From positions 1-60,015 of IMG/VR virus record IMGVR_UViG_3300044621_001273: DNA of 60,015 nt. One strand, given 5' to 3'. The notes under the pieces are model-generated. The model saw only the letters and a program-made list of their open reading frames with translations. It did not search any database and was not told the origin of the DNA. Source of the DNA: a virus. Of the stretch, positions 7,454 through 14,884 are shown one piece after another. Position numbers and translations under genes: made by a program. Every line of letters begins with the position of its first letter. The first letter of the stretch is position 1.

Positions 7454-8128
7454 ACGGTGTCTTAACAGTCGATTTTACATTATGAAATACTGTTTAGACA
7501 CAGCTTCGCCTACTATGCTCATTAGCATAGACCAGCTATTGTTGGTGTACGGTTCAGACTATTGAAGCTCACCACAGCCTCCCACGACACGTTCTAAACC
7601 TCAGCCCCTCGTTGATGCCTTTGTCGCTCACCCCTGGTAGGCATCTTTAATAACACAGCCACAGCCAGGTGTAGACGTCCCTGTGGCATAGGGTAGGTTG
7701 TAACATAGAAAAGATGGTGATGTCAAGCAGGGGTGATGTTTTTGTTGGTGATGGTGGTGAAGGCTGTGTAGCTACGTGTCGGTGTTGGTGTTGAAGGCTG
7801 TGTAGGTGGGACAGCTACGTGTCGGTGTTGGTGTGTAAGGGGTGGTGAAGGGAACGTTATTTTTCCTGATCTGTGGGCGATGGCATATACGTAATACGCC
7901 TGGCACCCCCCTGGCCCACGCCGCCCCCACCTTCGACGGCTGGCATCGATCGGTTTTGCCTACGGCAAGGCAACAAATACAGGATCAGAATCGGTGATCT
8001 TCAACAGCAAACACCAATGAAATCAACAACTTAGCCTGATCAACTAGAACATTTCGAGATAGGCGGTTAAATGGGGTCAGATTGTATACAATTATACAAA
8101 TTCATCAGCATACTGACGATTTCAAGGG

Positions 8129-8300
8129 GCTGTGTATGACATCGGATGACATCGGATGACATCGGATGACAATGCATTGCAACAAATACGCCAGCACGCC
8201 AGCACGCGCCAGCACGCGCCAGCACGCGCCAGCACGCCAGCACGCGCCAGCACGCGCCAGCACGCGCCAGCACGCGCCAGCATGCGCACATGCGCCAGCA
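8129..8300. repeat. 10-bp tandem repeat arrays
   Basis: ATCGGATGAC occurs three times head to tail (about 8140-8170). After a short gap, CCAGCA(C/T)G occurs about 11 times between 8191 and 8300, mostly at 10-bp spacing (unit CGCCAGCACG) with two 8-bp steps. The period of one helical turn would place all copies on one face of the DNA. It is outside any credible gene. Confidence 0.8.
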
Positions 8301-8516
8301 CGCGCACGAAGCAAACACCATGCCATGCTGCACTGCACAACAAAACCATTAGGGATTACCCGATGCCTCCAAAACGCGTCAAAAACGCCTGCAGGACGTT
8401 TTCACCCCCAAGCCATGCCTTACCCTTCGAAAATTTAGTTATCGCCACTGGCGCGTTTTCGCGGGTAAACCCTTAGAAGCTTGGCATGACGTTTGCTTAG
8501 GCGTGCTCATTACAAC

Positions 8517-8590
8517 AAGCATGCGCCAGCATGCGCATGTACGCGCACGCACACGCCAGCACGCGCCAGCACGCATACGCACACGCCCTG
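8517..8590. repeat. Second, degenerate copy of the CCAGCACG array
   Basis: Degenerate GCCAGCA(C/T)GCG units interspersed with ACGCGCACGCACACG resemble the array at 8191-8300, again outside a gene. A small hairpin, GATAG and CTATC around an A-run, follows at about 8598-8614. Confidence 0.6.
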
Positions 8591-8710
8591 GCCAGATAGA
8601 AAAAAACTATCAGCCCGATAGAAAATTTCAATTGATAAGATATCGGCATGCCCTGCGTTTTCATGCTGAAATCAATCCCGTCGAAACACAAACCCACCGG
8701 ACTACTCACC

Positions 8711-8923
8711 ATGTCAGCCGTCACCGTCACCCGCGTAAACCCGCCCGTAAAGGCAAAGGTGCGCCCATATGTGCGTGCCAGTGTCTTCATTGACTTCGTG
8801 GAATTTTCCCTGCGTATCAATGATGATAGAAAGCGCACATTCTTCAGGGACGCACAGTATGCATACGAAGGTAATTACAAGACCATCGTGAGCAAGCTGT
8901 TGCTTGCTATCGATCAAGCATAA
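8711..8923 (+). CDS. 70-aa protein, first gene of the plus-strand unit
   Basis: The product starts MSAVTVTRVNPPVKAKVRPY and ends KTIVSKLLLAIDQA, with no recognisable domain. It is the first plus-strand gene after the control region, so it is likely expressed early. Its stop codon runs straight into the first of three nested-hairpin elements. ATG 8711 is chosen over an upstream in-frame ATG at 8648 because relatives of that extension are not apparent and it reads into repeat-like sequence. Confidence 0.55.
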   Translation: MSAVTVTRVNPPVKAKVRPYVRASVFIDFVEFSLRINDDRKRTFFRDAQYAYEGNYKTIVSKLLLAIDQA

Positions 8924-8979
8924 GGGTTTATCCTATAGGGCAGAACAATCTGTCCCTTAGAATAAATCTTCATAAACCC
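8924..8979 (+). promoter_or_regulatory. Nested hairpin element 1
   Basis: Directly after the stop codon, GGGTTTAT (8924-8931) can pair with ATAAACCC (8972-8979). Inside lies a hairpin GGGCAGA-ACAA-TCTGTCCC (8938-8955). The next gene's ribosome site (ACAAAGGAA) follows. Elements 2 and 3 have the same layout with different inner stems. It could terminate, attenuate or process the early transcript. Confidence 0.6.
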
Positions 8980-9000
8980 GCAAACAAAGGAAGTCTCACC

Positions 9001-9828
9001 ATGAAAACCCATGCTCTCCGCGCCTTTGCTTCCATAGTGCAGAATGGCAGCATCGATGCCATCATTGCTACCCTTGAAACCCTGAGTGCCGATGAACGTT
9101 TCCAATCGATCGGATGGCAACGTTCGTTTGCCCGCCTTTCCCGTGTCTTCACCACCGGCAAGCCAGAACTTACCGTCATTAAATCCGATGGCAATAGTAA
9201 ACTGCCGTTCTATGCATTTTCTTCCCTTCCCGGTGTCACATGTCCGGGCGCTGGCGAGTGTCTCAAATTCTGCTATTCCTTTCGGGCATGGCGGTATCCC
9301 GATGCATTTGCCCGTCAAGTGCAAAACGCATTCTTGATGCGGTTCTATCCCAATACCATCAAGGCAGCATTCAATGCTATGCCTGATGGTGTAGATTTCC
9401 GTCTATACGTTGACGGGGATTTTTCCTCCGTGTCCGATGTATCCTTTTGGTTTTCTCTGTTACTCTCGCGTCCCGGCATCAAAGCATATGGATATAGCAA
9501 ATCGTTTGCAGAATTGCTCGCCTACACTGGCGACTATCCAATCAACTATGCCCTTAACGTGTCTTCAGGACACAATCATTCTGTCGACACTGTCAATATG
9601 ATAAAGACCCTGCCGGTTACCCGTGGTGAGTTTCGTGCAGTGTCTGTCGGGTTTAAGGTGAAGTCGAATATGCACGGCACTAAGGCCGTCAATGATGCCC
9701 TGCGCATCAAGTCAAATGAGCGTATCTTCCCTTGCCCGGGCAAGTGTGGATCTTGCACAGGGAAAGGGCATGCATGCGGTATGCTTGATTCTCTGAAGGG
9801 CAGGGTCATCGCTATCGCTATCCACTAA
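9001..9828 (+). CDS. GP88-like protein with cysteine clusters, possible Fe-S or radical-SAM-like fold
   Basis: The 275-aa protein matches in outline the phage 'gene product 88' type (I recall Pfam PF17338). Visible marks are NSKLPFYAFSSLPG, the cluster CPGAGECLKFCYSFRAWRYP (cysteines at about 81, 87 and 91), a following LYVDGDFSS strand and GYSKS, and a C-terminal cluster CPGKCGSCTGKGHAC. The strand-helix pattern with GDF and YSKS resembles a TIM-barrel radical-SAM-type enzyme, though the classical CX3CX2C is not exact. Function is unknown; early expression is likely. A ribosome site AAAGGAA precedes ATG 9001 and hairpin elements flank the gene. Confidence 0.7.
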   Translation: MKTHALRAFASIVQNGSIDAIIATLETLSADERFQSIGWQRSFARLSRVFTTGKPELTVIKSDGNSKLPFYAFSSLPGVTCPGAGECLKFCYSFRAWRYPDAFARQVQNAFLMRFYPNTIKAAFNAMPDGVDFRLYVDGDFSSVSDVSFWFSLLLSRPGIKAYGYSKSFAELLAYTGDYPINYALNVSSGHNHSVDTVNMIKTLPVTRGEFRAVSVGFKVKSNMHGTKAVNDALRIKSNERIFPCPGKCGSCTGKGHACGMLDSLKGRVIAIAIH

Positions 9829-9895
9829 GGGTAAACACCTATGGGGCAGCGTCAATGCTGCCCCTACACTAAACACCATTGTTTGTGACAGACCC
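9829..9895 (+). promoter_or_regulatory. Nested hairpin element 2
   Basis: Immediately after the GP88-like stop, GGGTAAAC (9829-9836) faces GTTT...ACCC downstream (about 9881-9895). The inner hairpin is a perfect GGGGCAGC-GTCAAT-GCTGCCCC (9843-9864), strong enough to stop transcription but without a U-run. The sequence CCCTAAGCAAAGGAAA-ACACC that follows is repeated before the 56-aa gene. Confidence 0.6.
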
Positions 9896-9915
9896 TAAGC
9901 AAAGGAAACACCATC

Positions 9916-10062
9916 ATGAAAAAATACACAGTCACAATCCAGCATGTAGCATATGCTTTCATCCGGGAAAGTTTCCCAGTGTATGCGCCGTCAATTGACG
10001 CAGCATACGGAATAGCGCAAAGGCAAAAAGGAGAATGGTTTACCATTGTTAGTGTCAGATGA
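9916..10062 (+). CDS. 48-aa small early protein
   Basis: The product begins MKKYTVTIQHVAYAFIRESF and ends TIVSVR. An AAAGGAAA ribosome site stands 8-9 nt upstream, the same leader used by the neighbouring small genes, and hairpin elements flank it. The pattern of strands and one helix suggests a small folded domain. Function unknown. Confidence 0.6.
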   Translation: MKKYTVTIQHVAYAFIRESFPVYAPSIDAAYGIAQRQKGEWFTIVSVR

Positions 10063-10112
10063 GGGTTTATACCAATGGCATCAAATGGTGCCATTTAATA
10101 AACTTTCGTCAC
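10063..10112 (+). promoter_or_regulatory. Nested hairpin element 3
   Basis: After the 48-aa gene, GGGTTTAT (10063-10070) pairs through GTTTAT with ATAAAC (10098-10103), and the GGG can pair with the downstream CCC. The inner hairpin is AATGGCA...TGCCATT (10074-10095). It is followed by CCCTAAGCAAAGGAAA and the next start. Layout equals elements 1 and 2 while the inner stem sequence differs. Confidence 0.6.
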
Positions 10113-10132
10113 CCTAAGCAAAGGAAAACACC

Positions 10133-10303
10133 ATGCAATACCTATCCATCCTCATCGAATCTGACGGCGACACCGTCGATACCATCGAACATTCTACAGA
10201 TGATGCGACAGCATCACTCACTGCCTATGTCGCTGCTACGGGTTTCTCCCTAGTGCAGAACTACTGGCAAGGGTCTACACTGACTGCCATTGTCACTATG
10301 TAA
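10133..10303 (+). CDS. 56-aa small early protein
   Basis: The product is MQYLSILIESDGDTVDTIEH followed by a helix and a strand ending TLTAIVTM. It shares the leader CCCTAAGCAAAGGAAA with the 48-aa gene, and the two may be distant paralogues (both begin with an amphipathic strand and carry a central Ala/Tyr helix). Function unknown. Confidence 0.6.
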   Translation: MQYLSILIESDGDTVDTIEHSTDDATASLTAYVAATGFSLVQNYWQGSTLTAIVTM

Positions 10304-10316
10304 TGGAGTGCTGAAA

Positions 10317-10712
10317 ATGATTGACAACGCATACTTAAAATTGAAGGTGTCACGTTACACCATCCCCATGTTGCATGGTGCCATTGCAGATTGTCACCAT
10401 ACGCTGAAGATTGGACAGTATCCTTATGAGCATCCCTATGCTCAGAAATTGTGGGCAGAAATTGATGCTTGCAGGGATAGGCTGATGGCGTTGACGAAGG
10501 GAAAGCAAAAATGGAAAGACATATTCACAATTCAGCGTGCCGCTAATGCTGCCCGTGCCCGCACAGGAAACGACACCATCGGCGTAGGTGTCCGTGCTGG
10601 TCAGTATCAAGTTCAACATATCACCTACACCAATGGTGTATCCACTGTTGTCCCTGTCACCGATTGGATGCCTTTGTCGTCTGTCCTGCCTTTTCTGGAG
10701 TCGATGCAATGA
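10317..10712 (+). CDS. 131-aa early protein of unknown function
   Basis: The protein starts MIDNAYLKLKVSRYTIPMLH and is helical in its first two thirds, with a Val/Thr-rich end. ATG 10317 follows GGAG by 8 nt; an upstream in-frame start at 10290 would overlap the preceding gene and is not favoured. Its stop overlaps the next ATG (ATGA), so it is coupled to the methyltransferase-like gene. Confidence 0.6.
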   Translation: MIDNAYLKLKVSRYTIPMLHGAIADCHHTLKIGQYPYEHPYAQKLWAEIDACRDRLMALTKGKQKWKDIFTIQRAANAARARTGNDTIGVGVRAGQYQVQHITYTNGVSTVVPVTDWMPLSSVLPFLESMQ

Positions 10713-11260
10713 AAGTACTAGTGGCCTGTGAATATAGTGGTGTTGTCCGTGACGCCTTCCGTGCCCGAGGGCACGATGCCATGTCCTGCGACCTATTGCC
10801 GTCAGAATCACCCGGTCCACATTATCAGGGTGACGTCACGGATATTCTGAACGATGGTTTCGATATGATGGTGGCACATCCTCCATGCACCCATCTTGCC
10901 GTCAGTGGTGCAAGATGGTTCAAGAATAAGGTGCAGCAGCAGCAGGAAGCACTTGATTTTGTCCGTCTTTTGATGAATGCACCGATACCCCGTATCTGCA
11001 TTGAAAACCCTGTTTCCATCATTTCATCCCGTATCCGCAAACCAGACCAAGTGATTCAACCGTGGCAATTCGGGCATGGTGAGACAAAGGCAACATGCCT
11101 GTGGCTCAAGGGTTTGCCTAAACTGGTCCCGACGAACATTGTCGAGGGCCGCGAACAGCGCATCCACAAAATGCCACCGTCCCCTGATCGCTGGAAACTC
11201 CGCAGCACAACATACAAAGGCATCGCTGCTGCTATGGCTCAACAGTGGGGACAACAATGA
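10709..11260 (+). CDS. Methyltransferase-like protein (C5-methylase superfamily type)
   Basis: This 183-aa protein begins MKVLVACEYSGVVRDAFRAR, a nucleotide-binding beta-alpha unit like motif I of DNA methyltransferases, then CDLLPSE, and a HPPCTHLAVSGARWF segment where PPC sits at the position of the catalytic PC loop. Later ENP echoes motif VI (ENV). Proteins like this are usually annotated as putative cytosine-methylase superfamily members, but they lack the target-recognition domain, so activity is uncertain. Start is set by the ATGA overlap with the upstream gene. Confidence 0.7.
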   Translation: MKVLVACEYSGVVRDAFRARGHDAMSCDLLPSESPGPHYQGDVTDILNDGFDMMVAHPPCTHLAVSGARWFKNKVQQQQEALDFVRLLMNAPIPRICIENPVSIISSRIRKPDQVIQPWQFGHGETKATCLWLKGLPKLVPTNIVEGREQRIHKMPPSPDRWKLRSTTYKGIAAAMAQQWGQQ

Positions 11261-11334
11261 TGCACCCCGATGATTTAGGCATCGCCATCTTCGCCGTCGC
11301 CATCATCATCCTCATGCTGATAGGCATCATCTGA
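11257..11334 (+). CDS. 25-aa single-pass membrane peptide
   Basis: ATG 11257 overlaps the previous stop (ATGA). The peptide MMHPDDLGIAIFAVAIIILM continues LIGII and is almost entirely one hydrophobic helix. Coupled position supports translation. It may be an inner-membrane micro-protein of the early takeover type. Confidence 0.45.
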   Translation: MMHPDDLGIAIFAVAIIILMLIGII

Positions 11335-11354
11335 TGCTGATAGGCATCATCTAA
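11314..11354 (+). repeat. 20-bp tandem duplication ending the membrane peptide
   Basis: ATGCTGATAGGCATCATCT occurs twice in a row, the first copy coding for the end of the 25-aa peptide and the second lying just after its stop. Each contains GATGC/GCATC and can form a small hairpin. Confidence 0.7.
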
Positions 11355-11389
11355 CGGTGGCCAGGACGCGATAATTTTGGAGATATTAA

Positions 11390-11713
11390 ATGATCAATCT
11401 TACCCCTCATGCCATCGTCATCCGTCTTATCGATGGCACCGACCGCACCATCCCGCCATCGGGTGTTGTTGCCCGTGTCATCCATGAAGAGAAGGTGACG
11501 GGCTATCTACATGGTGTTGTCCCCATCATCACCCGTGTCTACATGGGAGTGCAGGGCCTTCCTGAAGGTGATGAACCCGTGCTGGTATCGTCGATGGTGT
11601 TGTCTGCCCTACCGGCAGGGTCACCCGGTGTTTATGCGCCAGACACTGGCAGCACTGCTATCCGTGACGACAAGGGGCACGTTGTCGCAGTCACCCGTCT
11701 TGTGGGTTGTTAG
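11390..11713 (+). CDS. Conserved phage protein of 107 residues (INLTPHAI type)
   Basis: The protein starts MINLTPHAIVIRLIDGTDRT then PSGVVARV, a pattern I recognise from a widespread family of small phage and prophage proteins with no assigned function. It is beta-rich. A GGAG ribosome site lies before ATG 11390. It stands alone, with about 100 nt of spacer after it. Confidence 0.7.
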   Translation: MINLTPHAIVIRLIDGTDRTIPPSGVVARVIHEEKVTGYLHGVVPIITRVYMGVQGLPEGDEPVLVSSMVLSALPAGSPGVYAPDTGSTAIRDDKGHVVAVTRLVGC

Positions 11714-11817
11714 GACAACACTATCAACACAGGTTTAGTGATAGCAACAATCAACTAGACCAATAAAACACATCCACTAATAATCTCAACATCGACAACG
11801 CAACAGGAGCTACAGAG

Positions 11818-11985
11818 ATGATCAAGATCAACGTCAACGGCGGCATCACCTTCTGGTCCATCCCTAGCCTGGCCATCGGTGGAAGCTTCCATTCCCGTGC
11901 AGTGGTGCCAGCATCGACAGAACGTCGTCGCATGATGGCGTCCTTCATCGTCGGTGTTGTCATCGGCATCGTGTTGTTCTTCTGA
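11818..11985 (+). CDS. 55-aa protein with C-terminal membrane helix
   Basis: The product has a beta-like start (MIKINVNGGITFWSIPSLAI), a basic stretch STERRRMM and a C-terminal hydrophobic helix ASFIVGVVIGIVLFF. This suggests a tail-anchored inner-membrane protein. An AACAGGAG ribosome site precedes the ATG. Function unknown. Confidence 0.55.
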   Translation: MIKINVNGGITFWSIPSLAIGGSFHSRAVVPASTERRRMMASFIVGVVIGIVLFF

Positions 11986-11999
11986 TAGGAGACATTGTC

Positions 12000-12212
12000 A
12001 TGTTGGTTACCCGTCGCAGCTCCTATTCCAACATCACCCGGATGTGGGACATGGATGTTACACAGGAGCAACTCGATGCCTACTTTGATGGCAAAGGGTT
12101 AGTCCATGAAATCTTTCCTCAACTCACTGCTGATGAACGTGAATTCATCATGACCGGCATCACCCCAGAAGAATGGGATGAGTTGTTCTATGATGAAAAT
12201 AATGAAGAATAA
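12000..12212 (+). CDS. 70-aa acidic early protein
   Basis: The protein is acidic, especially at the C-terminus (WDELFYDENNEE), with a helical middle (VTQEQLDAYFDGKGLVHEIF, then LTADEREFIMTGI). TAGGAG stands before the ATG at 12000. The pattern is common in phage proteins that bind host factors, but no family is recognised. Confidence 0.65.
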   Translation: MLVTRRSSYSNITRMWDMDVTQEQLDAYFDGKGLVHEIFPQLTADEREFIMTGITPEEWDELFYDENNEE

Positions 12213-12250
12213 TTGTCGACAAATCGGAACACATTGAAAGGAACATTGAC

Positions 12251-12520
12251 ATGAACGCTACCATCTCCAACGCCATCGAGAACACCTGTGGTCGTTTCTT
12301 CACTGTCCTCGTCCTCAAGAAGGACGGCACTGTCCGCGCCATCAATGGCCGCGTAGGCGTGAAGAAACATCTGAAGGGTGGTGCTGTCCCTAACGGACAT
12401 GTTGCCACGCTGAAGGACATGCTGGTGGTGTACGACGTCAAGGAAAAGGGCTACCGTGCCATCAACAAGCACAATGTCCTTGCCGTTCGCGTCAACAAAG
12501 TGGAGATGGTTGTATGCTGA
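12251..12520 (+). CDS. SH3-like beta-barrel phage protein
   Basis: The 89-aa protein contains FFTVLVLKKDGTVRAINGRV followed by GVKKHLKGG and VVYDVKEKGYRAINKHNVL. I recognise this KKDGT.R...R.GV...LKGG pattern from a common family of small phage proteins that annotation pipelines describe as SH3 beta-barrel-fold proteins. Role unknown. ATG 12251 follows AAAGGAA. Confidence 0.7.
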   Translation: MNATISNAIENTCGRFFTVLVLKKDGTVRAINGRVGVKKHLKGGAVPNGHVATLKDMLVVYDVKEKGYRAINKHNVLAVRVNKVEMVVC

Positions 12521-12684
12521 AACTATTCTGGACCTACTTCGATGGTAGGCAAGAGATGAGGCTGTTCAGCGACGCAGAATCAGTAACATCCTTCATCATC
12601 TTGTCCAACATCATCAACGACAACAACGTCTCATCTGTCCGTCTCAACAGAGACAACATGGTCAACATCATTTACAAGGGCTGA
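12514..12684 (+). CDS. 56-aa early protein
   Basis: The ATG at 12514 overlaps the end of the SH3-like gene. The product starts MLKLFWTYFDGRQEMRLFSD and ends VNIIYKG: a beta-alpha-beta-like small domain. The overlap and the following gene's spacing (5 nt) support translation. Unknown function. Confidence 0.55.
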   Translation: MLKLFWTYFDGRQEMRLFSDAESVTSFIILSNIINDNNVSSVRLNRDNMVNIIYKG

Positions 12685-12689
12685 ACATA

Positions 12690-13058
12690 ATGAAAGTGTT
12701 CATCTATTTCAACCTGCATCGTCGCCTCTTCAGTGTCAAAGCGATGGAAGGTGAGTTCAAAGGACGTGTTGTTGCCCATGTTGACAGGGCTCTGTTGTCC
12801 AACGCTGTTTTCAAGGTGTCGCAGGCAGGACGTCAACGTGTTCTTCGTGAGAAGAAGAAGAATGTCCATGCTGGTGTTGTTGGAAACTGGGAAACGGTGC
12901 AGCACTACACAGGAAGTGGACTCACCGCCATCACCTACAACCCCTACAAATATTCTTCTTTTGTCACCCGCGACGAAGAAAAGCCGGTAACATCTTCACC
13001 ATTGGTTGCACTCAGCATCACCGACAAGACCACCATCAACGCTCTTCAACCTGTCTGA
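12690..13058 (+). CDS. Conserved phage protein of 122 residues
   Basis: The sequence KVFIYFNLHRRLFSVKAMEG, then VSQAGRQRVLREKKKNVHAG is a strongly conserved pattern that I have seen in many environmental and enteric phages, always without assigned function. It is basic in the centre, suggesting nucleic-acid contact. Located directly before the DUF932 gene. Confidence 0.7.
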   Translation: MKVFIYFNLHRRLFSVKAMEGEFKGRVVAHVDRALLSNAVFKVSQAGRQRVLREKKKNVHAGVVGNWETVQHYTGSGLTAITYNPYKYSSFVTRDEEKPVTSSPLVALSITDKTTINALQPV

Positions 13059-13069
13059 AAGACACTGCC

Positions 13070-13918
13070 ATGCGTCAATCTCTCATCTATTCCCGCGCTG
13101 CTACCAACACCGTACTGTCTGCGGAAGCCATCATGCAGCGTGCCCCTGCTGTCTTCGCTGAAGACAAAGCAGCCCGGCTCACCAACCGCTATCACGCGCT
13201 GAAGACTTCTGATCTTCTGCCGGTGTTGGCAGACTACGGATATTTGCCTGTGCAGGCTGCTCAGAAACGTGCCCGCAAAGGCAAGCCAGAGCACACGGCA
13301 CACTTGCTGGCGTTTGCCCGCTCTGCTGACGTCAACACCACTGGTGATGTTCGCAGTGAGCTACTCGTTTACAACTCGCATGACGGCACCAGTGGCGTCA
13401 AGCTGATGGCGGGTGCATACAGGTTCGTCTGCTCCAACGGCATCGTCAACGGCAACGGCAACACCGTCAGCGTTCGCCACACTCACAAGGCAATGGAGGA
13501 CTTCGAAGCCATGCTGCGTAGCATCATCGAGGGTGTTCCCAATATGATGAACACCATCGAAGCCATGCGTCAACGTAAAGTCGATGAAGAGCAGGCTAGG
13601 AAGTTTGCAAAGCGTGCTGTCATGCTGCGTTGGGACTATCTCAATGGTGCCTATGTCCCTGAGGAGACACCGACAGGCAGCTATGCTGACAGCACCACTG
13701 TGACGCAGGCGCTGACAGCACAACGCAGCAGTGACACACTCACGGATGCATGGACAGTGTTCAACAGAGTGCAGGAGAATGTCTTGCGTGGTAATGTCTT
13801 CATCAAGTCCATCACGGATAAAAATGGACTCAGGGAACGCAAAGCACGACCCATTGCTTCCATCAGCGAACATGTCGCTGTCAATCAATCAATTTTCGAT
13901 CTTGCAGGAGTGTTGTGA
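13070..13918 (+). CDS. DUF932 family protein
   Basis: This 282-aa protein carries the family signature: LVYNSHDGTSGVKLMAGAYR followed by FVCSNGIV (about residues 101-128). DUF932 proteins occur on phages and plasmids, often with replication or anti-restriction genes; their activity is unknown. An N-terminal helical region is followed by the beta-rich core and a helical C-terminus. Its stop overlaps the next ATG (TGATG). Confidence 0.85.
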   Translation: MRQSLIYSRAATNTVLSAEAIMQRAPAVFAEDKAARLTNRYHALKTSDLLPVLADYGYLPVQAAQKRARKGKPEHTAHLLAFARSADVNTTGDVRSELLVYNSHDGTSGVKLMAGAYRFVCSNGIVNGNGNTVSVRHTHKAMEDFEAMLRSIIEGVPNMMNTIEAMRQRKVDEEQARKFAKRAVMLRWDYLNGAYVPEETPTGSYADSTTVTQALTAQRSSDTLTDAWTVFNRVQENVLRGNVFIKSITDKNGLRERKARPIASISEHVAVNQSIFDLAGVL

Positions 13919-14103
13919 TGCATTTCAATAGCATGAATATTCACGGTGTTGCTCATGTCAGTGTTGAGAAGCGACGCCTTGAATCTGCTGATGTCAACAT
14001 CGTTGATGTCAAAGTGTTGGCAGATGACGGCAATGAGTTTGTGTTGACGCTGTTCTGCAGCACCAACAGAGATGACATTGACGTTGTTGTGAAGGGGTTG
14101 TGA
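13918..14103 (+). CDS. 61-aa early protein
   Basis: The product starts MHFNSMNIHGVAHVSVEKRR and appears to be a small beta-sheet domain (FVLTLFCSTNRDDIDVVVKG). Start and stop both overlap neighbouring genes by one base (TGATG), supporting translation. Not recognised. Confidence 0.6.
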   Translation: MHFNSMNIHGVAHVSVEKRRLESADVNIVDVKVLADDGNEFVLTLFCSTNRDDIDVVVKGL

Positions 14104-14441
14104 TGTCTGAAGAAGAACTTCTACACTACGCAGCTAAGGCTGTTGGCTATACTCTTGTTGGTCATTACGATGCCAGCAATAGATATTGGCCTTGGTGTGT
14201 TGAGCTTGGAAACTATTGGTTTCCATCGGAAATTAGTGGTGATGCACTACGTCTACTTGTGCATCTACGCCTAGAGCCTAGATTTCTAGACATGGATAAC
14301 CTATACGGCCCTCCTCGCATCACCTTCCACAACATAAGTGGATTTATTCAACTGGTTGATGATGATGGTGTAGAAGCAGCTATGCGTCTCGCCATCACCA
14401 GAGTAGCAGCAGAGATAGGTAAAGCAAAGGAGAATGAATAA
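14103..14441 (+). CDS. DUF2591-like protein, copy 1
   Basis: The 112-aa protein begins MSEEELLHYAAKAVGYTLVG, has GDALRLLVHLRL in the centre and ends ITRVAAEIGKAKENE. This is the same plan as the protein at 15810-16106 (LLELAAKAAG, GDALRLAVKLKM, VRAAAEIGRGKT), a small DUF2591-like family common in phages and prophages. It flanks, with its paralogue, the GC-rich cassette. Function unknown. Confidence 0.7.
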   Translation: MSEEELLHYAAKAVGYTLVGHYDASNRYWPWCVELGNYWFPSEISGDALRLLVHLRLEPRFLDMDNLYGPPRITFHNISGFIQLVDDDGVEAAMRLAITRVAAEIGKAKENE

Positions 14442-14803
14442 TGAGCACCAACTACTACACCGCAGAAAACTACTGTGACCATTGCAAACAATACAAAGTA
14501 GACCTCCACATTGGCAAGAGTAGCGGAGGATGGTGTTTCTCTTTCCAAGGATATCGATGGATGTCATTGACTTCCTGGTCGGCATGGAAGGACTACCTCA
14601 AGGACAAACTCATCATGGATGAGTATGGTGAGAAGGTAGACTATGCATCCTTTGTTGACCTCATTGAGAAACACAAATCACCATCATCACCCTATGTCAA
14701 ATTCCATCACAATGAGGAAGGAAGGAAAAAGGGATGGTTTAATTCTGAACATGATTGGGATGATGCTGAAGGGTTTCCGTTTTCAGCTAGGGAGTTTTCA
14801 TGA
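14441..14803 (+). CDS. Conserved protein with a CxxC zinc-like pair (LHIGKSSGGW type)
   Basis: The 120-aa protein starts MSTNYYTAENYCDHCKQYKV and continues DLHIGKSSGGWCFSF. This TNYY..C..C...LHIGKSSGGW pattern recurs in many phages. One CxxC pair and a further Cys suggest zinc binding. No known activity. The stop overlaps the next ATG. Confidence 0.7.
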   Translation: MSTNYYTAENYCDHCKQYKVDLHIGKSSGGWCFSFQGYRWMSLTSWSAWKDYLKDKLIMDEYGEKVDYASFVDLIEKHKSPSSPYVKFHHNEEGRKKGWFNSEHDWDDAEGFPFSAREFS

Positions 14804-14871
14804 CTATTCCGTTTCTTCGTTCAATGCAGGATTTCGACGAAAAAAAGGAACAGCCTCATGCAGCCGTGTAA
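14800..14871 (+). CDS. 23-aa candidate micro-protein
   Basis: ATG 14800 overlaps the preceding stop (ATGA). The product is MTIPFLRSMQDFDEKKEQPH followed by AAV. Only the coupled start supports it. Confidence 0.35.
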   Translation: MTIPFLRSMQDFDEKKEQPHAAV

Positions 14872-14884
14872 AGGAGAAGAACGC

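Larger units (their letters stand above)
7170..8710. promoter_or_regulatory. Divergent non-coding control region, candidate origin
   Basis: No convincing gene is present in these 1.5 kb, and transcription diverges from it on both sides. The left part (7183-7453) is AT-rich with repeated palindromes; the middle (about 7757-7833) has an imperfect direct duplication built on AGGCTGTGTA and AGCTACGTGTCGG; the right part holds 10-bp tandem arrays (8129-8300 and 8517-8590). This combination is typical of phage origins and early-control regions. I found no confident sigma70 promoter by eye. Apparent Cys/Trp/Ala-rich reading frames here are translations of the tandem repeat. Confidence 0.6.

Noticed and set aside
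8191-8300. CRISPR array
   Set aside because: The 10-bp units are continuous with no unique spacers of the right length and no cas genes occur in the window.
8067-8476. Cys/Trp/Ala/Arg-rich and Gln/His-rich reading frames on both strands
   Set aside because: They are translations of the CGCCAGCACG tandem array in several phases and have no ribosome sites or domain features.
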